From Haliscomenobacter sp040403615 (GTDB lineage Bacteria > Bacteroidota > Bacteroidia > Chitinophagales > Saprospiraceae), in NCBI RefSeq assembly GCF_040403615.1, contig NZ_JBBAKG010000004.1:72222-136221 (forward strand): 64,000 nucleotides of DNA, in the 5' to 3' direction. A program made the position numbers and the translations under genes. Shown in pieces: positions 25,850 through 33,112 of the stretch. The notes beneath the pieces were generated by a model, which was not told the origin of the DNA, made no database searches, and was given only the letters and a program-made list of their open reading frames with translations. How positions within the stretch are numbered: position 1 is the stretch's first letter; every line of letters starts with the position of its first letter.

Positions 25850-27472
25850 TCAATTGCGCTGAATCAAATCGTCGTTTTTGTTTTTGCGGGCAGCCAAGGG
25901 GTGATCGGATAAGGGCTTGTGTCGTTCTATTCCAGTCACTTTAAAATTGCCTCCATTCAGTTCATGCTCCCGCTTGTAGTTGTGCAGGTTTTCCAATACC
26001 GTGTGGTCTACGTAGCGGGATTTTTCCAGGTCGATTCGCACATTGGCACCTGAAGGAACTTTATCCAGGTGCTTTTTGATGTTGAGCAGGTTGCTAAAGG
26101 TAGCAGCACCACTAACTTCCAGTAAATATTCTTCTTCAGAGATAGACATCGCGATGGGCTGACGGAAGATGTACTTGAAAGGAACGCCCGAAGCCAATTG
26201 AATGATCAACTTCAACAAAATCCCAGCCCCGATTCCGATCAACAAGTCGGTACAAATGGTTGCGATAACCGTAACCAAAAAAATGGACAATTGCTCTAAA
26301 CCAATATGGTAAGCATGCACGAACTCTTTAGGGGCGGCCAAACGGAAACCAACAAAGATGAGCATGGCAGACAAGGAGGCTACCGGTACCATTTTGATCA
26401 AGGGCGTAAGCAGCACTACAAATACGAGCAGCGAGATGCCTTGAAAGAAATTGGCCCAGCGGGTACGACCACCATTGCTGATGTTTGCAGAGCTACGTGC
26501 TACTTCCGAAATCATGGGCAACCCGCCCAAAAAGCCAGCAAAGATGTTGCCTATACCGACCGCAGTAAGATCCTTGCTCAAATTGGCTTTGCGCTGATAG
26601 GGATCCAAAAGATCAATGGCCTTCCCGGTAAGCAAGGATTCCAAGCTGCCTACCAGGGTAAACATCAAGACGTATTTCAAAAAGATAGGCAATAAATCAC
26701 TGCTTAATCCAGCAAAACTGGCATTAAAAGCGAGTTTGAAATCACCTGGATTGACCAACGGCTTGAGGTTTGCGTAGTTGGGATCGTTCAGGTGGAAATA
26801 AAGTCCCATCAATACCCCGGCAATCAAAACCAACAAGGCAGGCGGAATGCTTTTCAGAGCCTTGATTTTGATGAACTGCCAGCCAAATAAAATAATCAAA
26901 CTAACCAGTCCAATGATTGCCACGTGGTATTCCATGTGAAAAAGGCTATGAGGCACCATCGTGATCAGCTCCAGTGGTTCTTTTCCTTTTAATTCGGCAG
27001 GTGAAATCCCTACAGCCAGGTGAATTTGCTTAGACATGATGATGATGCCAATGGCAGCAAGCATCCCGTGCACCGCTGAAAGTGGGAAAAAGTCGGCCAG
27101 CTTGGCTACTTTCAGCACGCCAAACAATACCTGAATAGCTCCGGCAACTACAACCACGCCTAAGGCAAGTTTCCAGCCAAGGTCATTGTCTCCTTTGCCC
27201 AGCTCTTCAACTGCTCCAGCTACAATTACAATCAGACCGGCAGCAGGCCCCTTGATGGTCAATTCTGAACCAGCAAAGAATGCCACTATAATTCCTCCTA
27301 CTATCGCCGTCATCACCCCCATGATGGGTGGAAAATTGCTGGCGCCAGCAATACCTAAGCTGAGCGGTAACGCGATTAGGGAAACCAAAAATCCCGACAA
27401 TAGGTCTTTTGACCAATTTTCTTTAAATCCTGCCCAACCCGTTTTAGGGCGAATGATTGGTTGTTGTTCCAT
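25850..27472 (-). CDS. SulP-family inorganic anion transporter
   Basis: 540 residues. About 11-12 hydrophobic segments with the SulP signature near the start (DLLSGFLVSLIALPLSLGIAGAS, then GIIVAFFAGSELTIKGPAAGL), and a C-terminal STAS domain at about 440-525 (YLLEVSGAATFSNLLNIKKHL, VRIDLEKSRYVDHTVLENL). The family moves sulfate, bicarbonate or related anions, often with Na+ or H+. BicA-type members carry bicarbonate. The gene follows the Ehr-like complex by 150 nt and precedes a porin, so the substrate is likely tied to that complex; bicarbonate and sulfate are both possible. Confidence 0.88.
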   Translation of the reverse strand: MEQQPIIRPKTGWAGFKENWSKDLLSGFLVSLIALPLSLGIAGASNFPPIMGVMTAIVGGIIVAFFAGSELTIKGPAAGLIVIVAGAVEELGKGDNDLGWKLALGVVVVAGAIQVLFGVLKVAKLADFFPLSAVHGMLAAIGIIIMSKQIHLAVGISPAELKGKEPLELITMVPHSLFHMEYHVAIIGLVSLIILFGWQFIKIKALKSIPPALLVLIAGVLMGLYFHLNDPNYANLKPLVNPGDFKLAFNASFAGLSSDLLPIFLKYVLMFTLVGSLESLLTGKAIDLLDPYQRKANLSKDLTAVGIGNIFAGFLGGLPMISEVARSSANISNGGRTRWANFFQGISLLVFVVLLTPLIKMVPVASLSAMLIFVGFRLAAPKEFVHAYHIGLEQLSIFLVTVIATICTDLLIGIGAGILLKLIIQLASGVPFKYIFRQPIAMSISEEEYLLEVSGAATFSNLLNIKKHLDKVPSGANVRIDLEKSRYVDHTVLENLHNYKREHELNGGNFKVTGIERHKPLSDHPLAARKNKNDDLIQRN

Positions 27473-27622
27473 GACAAAAGATTTTTAAATCCTTGAAATT
27501 TTTAAATAAAATCACCATGCTGAAGCAGGTGGAGATTCCTGCCCAGTTAATGAAAAATCAATCGAATGAATCTTAATTGGGTCTATTGTAAAAAGAACAG
27601 ATTGCAAGCATGTTTAAATGCG

Positions 27623-28384
27623 CTATTGTCTGCTCCTCGAAAGCGCTAGTATTCCATTGATAAATGTCAAAGGATGCGGTGGATTGCCTGGTACGTAAAG
27701 ATCAATCGATACCTTGTCCAGAAAACTACGGTTCAAAGCGCCGCTACCTGCGAAGATGCCTCCGCTGATGGCGTCAGAACCAACGAGTACGACAATTTTT
27801 GGATCAGGTACAGCGTGGTAGCAAATTTCGGTAGCCTCGGCCATGTTTTGTGAAATTGGCCCGGTAATCACAATGCCATCGGCGTGGCGTGGAGAGGCAA
27901 CAAACTCGATGCCGTAACGCCCCATGTCAAAATTGACGTTGCCGCATGCATTGAGCTCCGCCTCATGGCTATTTTCTCCGGCGGCAGAGATCTGTCGCAA
28001 CTTGAGCGAACGCCCAAACATCGCGGTGATTTCTTTGCGGATTTTGTTTGGATCCAGTTCAATTCCATGAGTGTCTCCGGCGGCTACAATCAAGCGTTTG
28101 CGCTCATTGGTAGCCAGCCGATGGTCATTCGTGAATTGGATGGCCTCTGGATGCGCCATGGCACATTCTCCACAGAAGTAGCATTTCCCCAGGTCTATCG
28201 AAAGCGGATTCATCCCGATGGCCGCTACTGGACACAGGTCGTATAGCTCTTGCTGAACCTCTAGGCTAACCTTGTCCTGGATTTCAGGACGACCGCGAAA
28301 AGGAGCAGGAACCACCGCTGTGCGGGGATCCGGGATGAATTGCCAACCGTGTTGGCGCAGGATATTTATTTCTTCGATGATCAT
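27623..28384 (-). CDS. HyfI/NuoB-like small subunit lacking N2-cluster cysteines
   Basis: 253 residues. The N-terminus keeps one [4Fe-4S] site of a two-cluster ferredoxin: Cys51 (LCP) with Cys68, Cys71 and Cys74 (CYFCGEC). The other cluster is gone; its last ligand is His78. The NuoB/hydrogenase-small-subunit core is clear (GIEFVASPRHADGIVITGPIS, GSDAISGGIF, VPGNPPHP). Aligned with the family CNGCE, GxCAISGG and PGCPP motifs, the four N2 ligands are Glu137, His140, Asp204 and Asn234. So electron passage through N2 should be lost, and a non-cluster metal site is conceivable. Last of the six hyf-like genes, 21 nt after the large subunit. Confidence 0.85.
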   Translation of the reverse strand: MIIEEINILRQHGWQFIPDPRTAVVPAPFRGRPEIQDKVSLEVQQELYDLCPVAAIGMNPLSIDLGKCYFCGECAMAHPEAIQFTNDHRLATNERKRLIVAAGDTHGIELDPNKIRKEITAMFGRSLKLRQISAAGENSHEAELNACGNVNFDMGRYGIEFVASPRHADGIVITGPISQNMAEATEICYHAVPDPKIVVLVGSDAISGGIFAGSGALNRSFLDKVSIDLYVPGNPPHPLTFINGILALSRSRQ

Positions 28385-28405
28385 GTCTGGTCGTTGTTCG
28401 GGTGC

Positions 28406-29944
28406 CTACAAATCAAATCCACAATAGGACAGGTTATAGCTTTTGTTGTTGATGGGGAAATCTGAAATCTCCAAATTTCGCAAGCTCAGTGCCAGCGCCA
28501 ACCAATTGTGGAAGGATGGATCTTTCACCTTGTAATGCTTGAGGTTGCCTTCCCCGTCGGTAACGGCACTGTGGCAAATTTCGCCCCGCCAGCCCTCAAT
28601 CAAAGCCAAACTGAACATATTGGGTTTCATTTTATATTCCTGTTGTTTCAGCGGAGCGGTAGACTCCTGGTACAAGTATTGGCGCATGTCCAGCAAATTC
28701 CGTATCAGCGTGATCGATTGTTTGATTTCGAGTCTGCGCAGGGTAAATCGCGCCAATACATCGCCACCACTTTGCATTTCTGGCAAAACCTTGAGGGCTT
28801 CATAGGTCATGATGGGGTGGGTAGAACGAATATCGCGAACCAAACCAGCCATTTTCGCCGATTGCCCAACGGCACCGATCAACATCATCTGTTTCTTGGT
28901 CACTTTTCCAATGCCATCAAAGCGGTTGAGTACGGAAGGCAGGTGAAAAGTTTTTTCAGCCATGGCGTCAAAGCGAACTTCAAAGTCGTCAAGGAGTGCT
29001 TTCATTTTCTCCACCAATTGATCTGTCAAAGGGTAATTGGTACCTCCAGGACGAATCAGGCTTTTGCCAAACCGGTTTCCACACCAGGATTGGAAGAAGT
29101 TAATGACCGGCGTACGCAGTGCGCCAAAAACCGAATTGGCCAATTGGTAGGCGATGCCGATGTTGAGGTTGGAAAGATCAAAAATGCACATGGCGATGCG
29201 CTCCCACTCAAGTGCAATGCAGCGCTCCAGATCCAGCATGGCATTTTGCGTATTGGTACCCACCAAACTCTCGGTAAGTAAAGAAAAAGCGGTAGTGTGT
29301 CCAACTGCAGTGTCGCCTGCTATATTCTCCGAAAGGATAGCACGTTGGAGCATGCTGGATTTGTCCAGGTACAATTGCTCAATGCCCCGGTGTTGCCAAC
29401 CCAGCTGAATCTCCAGGTGCAGTACCGTTTCGCCATTGCACAGGAAACGAAAATGCCCAGGCTCAATCACCCCTGCGTGAATGGGGCCTACGCCCACTTC
29501 GTGCAATTGGTCACTTTCTATTTTGTAAAAAGGGTAATCATTGACCTGCATATCCTGGTTGTACCTATTGAAGGCAAAACGTACAGGCTTGGCCCAAGGA
29601 TGATCAATGAATACCACACCGTAGTTTTCAGCAATTTCCCTTTCATAAATGTGCATCGCCATGACGGTCGCACTGATGGCCTCCAGTTTAAATGGCCCAC
29701 TGCCCATTTGTTCGTGAGAAAGCACATCAATGCTGCCATTGGAATCATCGGCAATGGCCGCAATAAATTTTAAACCTCCAGCAATGGGATAGGCATAATA
29801 GGCTACACAATGGCATTTTTCAGAGTGCAGCCAGGTCAATACTTGCGCTTTAAAATCCGCATAGGCCAATACTGGAATCTCCGCAATTGGAATCGCTTCC
29901 GCATTGTGCAGGCTAATGCTTTTTTGATTAGAGGTAAGTACCAT
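28406..29944 (-). CDS. HyfG/NuoCD-like large subunit without NiFe ligands
   Basis: 512 residues. Residues 1-115 match the NuoC/30-kDa domain (MHIYEREIAENYGVVFIDHP). The rest matches the group-4 NiFe large subunit or NuoD fold (VGPIHAGVIEPGHFRF, LGWQHRGIEQL). The first NiFe motif RxCGxC reads N-I-A-G-D-T (residues 207-212) and the second DPCxxC reads NLSYCGFDL at the extreme C-terminus, so none of the four cysteine ligands is kept. There is also no C-terminal extension for maturation protease cleavage. This matches energy-converting-hydrogenase-related (Ehr) proteins, not active hydrogenases. Confidence 0.88.
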   Translation of the reverse strand: MVLTSNQKSISLHNAEAIPIAEIPVLAYADFKAQVLTWLHSEKCHCVAYYAYPIAGGLKFIAAIADDSNGSIDVLSHEQMGSGPFKLEAISATVMAMHIYEREIAENYGVVFIDHPWAKPVRFAFNRYNQDMQVNDYPFYKIESDQLHEVGVGPIHAGVIEPGHFRFLCNGETVLHLEIQLGWQHRGIEQLYLDKSSMLQRAILSENIAGDTAVGHTTAFSLLTESLVGTNTQNAMLDLERCIALEWERIAMCIFDLSNLNIGIAYQLANSVFGALRTPVINFFQSWCGNRFGKSLIRPGGTNYPLTDQLVEKMKALLDDFEVRFDAMAEKTFHLPSVLNRFDGIGKVTKKQMMLIGAVGQSAKMAGLVRDIRSTHPIMTYEALKVLPEMQSGGDVLARFTLRRLEIKQSITLIRNLLDMRQYLYQESTAPLKQQEYKMKPNMFSLALIEGWRGEICHSAVTDGEGNLKHYKVKDPSFHNWLALALSLRNLEISDFPINNKSYNLSYCGFDL

Positions 29945-29956
29945 GGCTCTTGTTGT

Positions 29957-31387
29957 TTATTGTGCGCAAGCTTGTTTCAGTAAATCAACCAAAAAAACCG
30001 GAGGATTAAATCCAATGTAAATCATCAATCCCAGTATCGTCAATTGTGCCGCAATTTCGAGGGCATCAACTTTCATCGTAACTATGTTCGTTTTGACTTG
30101 CGCGGTAATTCCGTACAACATATTCATGAGTTGTTTTCCCACGGTAAACAACACAATGGTCATCAAAACCAGAATCAAGGTCAGTACCCACCATTGTTTT
30201 TGCTGGGCAAGATTGGTGAAAATCATCAATTCTGTGCTAAACAGGCCCGAAGGAGGCAGTGCCATAATGCCAATAAATCCCAGCAAAACCACCAAAGATC
30301 CGATGGGGTTGCTGCGAAAATACGCGGCGTTGTTTTCTGGATGGTGGTGGTCATATACTGTGTTGACTTGTCCCATTTGCAAGAAAAGGCCCGCTTTGGC
30401 AAAAGAATGCAGCACGAGATGGAAAATTGCCGCGTAAAATCCAATTTGACCCATCGATAGTGCCACTAAAGCCAGGCCAACGTGTTCCAGGCCGGAGTAG
30501 CCCAACATGCGATTGAGGTTTTGGGTGCGTTGCGTTTGGGTTGCAGCTAAAGCGATTGAAATCAAACCGACCAACAACAAGATGTGGCTTGCCCAATCTG
30601 CTATAGAGGTTTGCATCACTGCTTGATACAAACGAAACACCGCCAAAAATCCAGCATTTTTCAAGGCAGTGGACATCAATACGTTTACTGGGTGCGGTGC
30701 AACCGTAGTGGCATCAATACCTACTGTATGGAAAGGGAACACGCCCATTTTGGTACTCAATCCGGTGACCATCAGCGCAAAAGCAACTTTGAGCCACAAC
30801 GGATCAAGTTTTTTGGCATTTTCTAAAACTGCGCTAATGTGTAAACTTGCCCCTGATTCACGGTGCATGGCTACATTCAAAAACAGCAAACTGATCAATA
30901 CCAGGGAAATCCCAACTGAACTCAAAAAAATGTATTTCCAGGTTGCCTCCAGCGAAAGTTTAGTCCGGTTGTGGTAGATAAGGGCAGCCAGAGCGATGGT
31001 GGACACCTCAATAAGTACCCACAAAATGCCGTAATTGTCTGCAAAATATACCCCGGTCAGCACGGTTACCAACAAGATCAAGGCCGCAGTGTAAATGCTG
31101 GCTTTGCGCTTCTCTTCCCATTTTTCGGTTTGGTGTTCCAGCATTCGGTAGCTGTGGTAAAACACCGGCAAACAAATGATGCTCAGTACTGAAGTGAAAA
31201 TAAAACCCAATGCATCAAACTTAAAGAAAGTAGAGTCATCCTGCCCCAAGTGCAGCCAAGCATAATTGTTGAGACCCAATTGCGCTATAATAAATACCAG
31301 TACGGCAAGCACACTGGCCCAACGTTGTTTTACTCCGAAGGACAACCCACTACAGCACAAGGCAATCAATAAATAGATGGCAATCAT
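29957..31387 (-). CDS. HyfF/NuoN-like proton-translocating subunit
   Basis: 476 residues with about 13-14 hydrophobic segments. Antiporter-like features are present: a Glu in helix 5 (GILWVLIEVSTIAL), GVFPFHTVGIDATTVAPHPVNVLMSTALKNAG with a buried Lys in the broken-helix region, and LGYSGLEHVGLALVALS. In complex I and group 4 hydrogenases such subunits move H+ or Na+. The gene follows the HyfE-like gene after an unusually long 152-nt gap holding two hairpins, and is 12 nt ahead of the large-subunit gene. Confidence 0.87.
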   Translation of the reverse strand: MIAIYLLIALCCSGLSFGVKQRWASVLAVLVFIIAQLGLNNYAWLHLGQDDSTFFKFDALGFIFTSVLSIICLPVFYHSYRMLEHQTEKWEEKRKASIYTAALILLVTVLTGVYFADNYGILWVLIEVSTIALAALIYHNRTKLSLEATWKYIFLSSVGISLVLISLLFLNVAMHRESGASLHISAVLENAKKLDPLWLKVAFALMVTGLSTKMGVFPFHTVGIDATTVAPHPVNVLMSTALKNAGFLAVFRLYQAVMQTSIADWASHILLLVGLISIALAATQTQRTQNLNRMLGYSGLEHVGLALVALSMGQIGFYAAIFHLVLHSFAKAGLFLQMGQVNTVYDHHHPENNAAYFRSNPIGSLVVLLGFIGIMALPPSGLFSTELMIFTNLAQQKQWWVLTLILVLMTIVLFTVGKQLMNMLYGITAQVKTNIVTMKVDALEIAAQLTILGLMIYIGFNPPVFLVDLLKQACAQ

Positions 31388-31418
31388 ATCTTGGACATTT
31401 TGACTTCATTTAAAAAGG

Positions 31419-31475
31419 TGGGGGAATCGAGTTCCCCCAACCCGTAACTTCGGGCGCTTCTCTCCAACGCCCGAA
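31419..31475 (-). promoter_or_regulatory. Two hairpins in the hyfE-hyfF gap, attenuator candidate
   Basis: Hairpin A: TGGGGGAA (31419-31426) with TTCCCCCA (31432-31439), 5-nt loop, followed on the minus strand by ACCTTTTT, the form of an intrinsic terminator. Hairpin B: TTCGGGCG (31449-31456) with CGCCCGAA (31468-31475). Both lie inside what is otherwise a closely spaced operon, hairpin A ending about 31 nt before the HyfF-like ATG. Confidence 0.65.
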
Positions 31476-31539
31476 AAACCCCAATTAAGCTCTTGACTGA
31501 GTCGCTTTGATCGACTAAAAAAACGACTTACTCAATATG

Positions 31540-32169
31540 TTAATCTTTCAACTCCGAAAGATGCTCCAGCGTCGTTGCGCCAAAATTGGTACTCAGGCGA
31601 TTGATGATCAACCCCAGAACCAATACTACCAGTACGATGTCCAACAGAATTGCGCCGTTGACGATGATGGGCATTTCGCCCCCCACTGCCAGCGTAAGCA
31701 GGAATATTCCGTTTTCCAGCACCAGATAACCCATCAAGTGGGTAAGAATTTTATCGTGTTTGACAATGAGCATCACTCCGGTAAGGATTGCGGCAATGCC
31801 CACTGAAAAATATTTTGCTTGAATGGCATCCGAAGATTCGTGCAATAAATGCCCGGCGATAAAGCTGAACGCAATGATCACAGCCATCCAGATGCCTTTG
31901 GAAAATCCGGATACCGGCGTGATACTTACCTTCGAAATTTCATTTCTTTTTTTAACCCGTAGCAAAAACAGCGGTAATATGACCGCCTTTACCACCAGGG
32001 TTTCGAGCAGGATGAAGATCAGGTTGACGATTTCAATATGGTGCAGTTGAATAATGGCCATTCCAAACAACAGAATCCCCTGAAGAATGAGCATATCAAT
32101 TAGCCTCCTAACCCGGTCGGCAATGCCCATGTAAACCAATGTGAGTCCAAATGCGAGCAACAGCAGCAT
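31540..32169 (-). CDS. HyfE/NuoK-like membrane subunit
   Basis: 209 residues, about six hydrophobic segments. The C-terminal half resembles NuoK and HyfE (HDKILTHLMGYLVLENGIFLL, ILLDIVLVVLVLGLII), with an acidic residue in the helix (LENG) as in the proton path of the family. The first half is an extra membrane block typical of HyfE. It anchors the antiporter-like subunits. It begins 21 nt after the HyfC-like gene. Confidence 0.82.
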   Translation of the reverse strand: MLLLLAFGLTLVYMGIADRVRRLIDMLILQGILLFGMAIIQLHHIEIVNLIFILLETLVVKAVILPLFLLRVKKRNEISKVSITPVSGFSKGIWMAVIIAFSFIAGHLLHESSDAIQAKYFSVGIAAILTGVMLIVKHDKILTHLMGYLVLENGIFLLTLAVGGEMPIIVNGAILLDIVLVVLVLGLIINRLSTNFGATTLEHLSELKD

Positions 32170-32190
32170 GTGATCTTTTTTAAGGGATGA

Positions 32191-33102
32191 TTAAATCCGG
32201 TTTGCAATAATCATGATGGTAAAAAAGAACAGCAGCGAAACCGCTGAAAGCGTCAGGATAAACTGTGGGTTGCGGGCCATTTTATTGCGCGCCCGGAAAG
32301 ATTCCAATAACCCCACCATTACCCCAAACAAAAGCGAGACAATCAAGGCAAAACCGATGCGCAAGCCAATTGGAAACCAATCAGGTACCATCAAATTGGA
32401 CAAAAGACCAGCATAAATGCCAAACTTCAACCCATTGGTTGCCATGATGATCCCAAAATCATACCCACTGTTGTCGAGTACCATTACTTCGTGCACCATG
32501 GTCAACTCCAAGTGAGTGCGCGGATCGTCTACAGGTAGGCGGCTGTTTTCAACCATTGCTACCTGTCCCAGGATATAAGCACCCAGGAAACCCAATAATA
32601 TGGAGTACTGAGTAGTCTCTTGAAATTGTCCGAAAATATCTACAAAAGAAGAATGTCCACTGAGCAAAGCCAATGAACCCATCACGATAAAGAAAGCGGG
32701 TTCGGCCAGCATAGAATACAAGGCTTCCCGATTGGCACCCATGCCTTCAAACCCACTGCCCGTGTCCATGGCGTTCAGGATAAGTAAAAATTTACCCAAG
32801 CCCAGGAGATAGGCAAAAAACACAAAGTCGCCCTGAAAATGCAGCATTCCAGGTATGTCATCCAGCGGAATGAAGGCCAAAGCAACCAAGGCAGCGGCAA
32901 AATTAACCGTAGGCGCGTATTGAAAAATGTAGCTCGTGGTGGTGCTGTATACACTTCCCTTTCGCAACAAGCGCACAATGTCGTAAATGGGTTGCAAAAG
33001 ACCAGGCCCTTTGCGGCCACTCAGTTTGGCTTTGGTGATGGAGATGACTCCCGGAATCAGCATCGCACAAAAAAAGTAGAGGATATAGATAAGTATGGAC
33101 AT
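32191..33102 (-). CDS. HyfC/NuoH-like membrane subunit
   Basis: 303 residues, about eight hydrophobic segments. Family signs: KLSGRKGPGLLQPIYDIVRLLRKGSV near the start (NuoH loop that meets the soluble arm), EGMGANREALYSMLAEPAFF, and ENSRLPVDDPRTHLELTMVHEVM. In complex I this subunit forms the quinone chamber and the E-channel that couples redox or conformational change to ion transport. Those acidic residues are kept here even though the redox sites of the soluble arm are not. Starts 10 nt after the HyfB-like gene. Confidence 0.9.
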   Translation of the reverse strand: MSILIYILYFFCAMLIPGVISITKAKLSGRKGPGLLQPIYDIVRLLRKGSVYSTTTSYIFQYAPTVNFAAALVALAFIPLDDIPGMLHFQGDFVFFAYLLGLGKFLLILNAMDTGSGFEGMGANREALYSMLAEPAFFIVMGSLALLSGHSSFVDIFGQFQETTQYSILLGFLGAYILGQVAMVENSRLPVDDPRTHLELTMVHEVMVLDNSGYDFGIIMATNGLKFGIYAGLLSNLMVPDWFPIGLRIGFALIVSLLFGVMVGLLESFRARNKMARNPQFILTLSAVSLLFFFTIMIIANRI

Positions 33103-33112
33103 TTTTCTCTAT

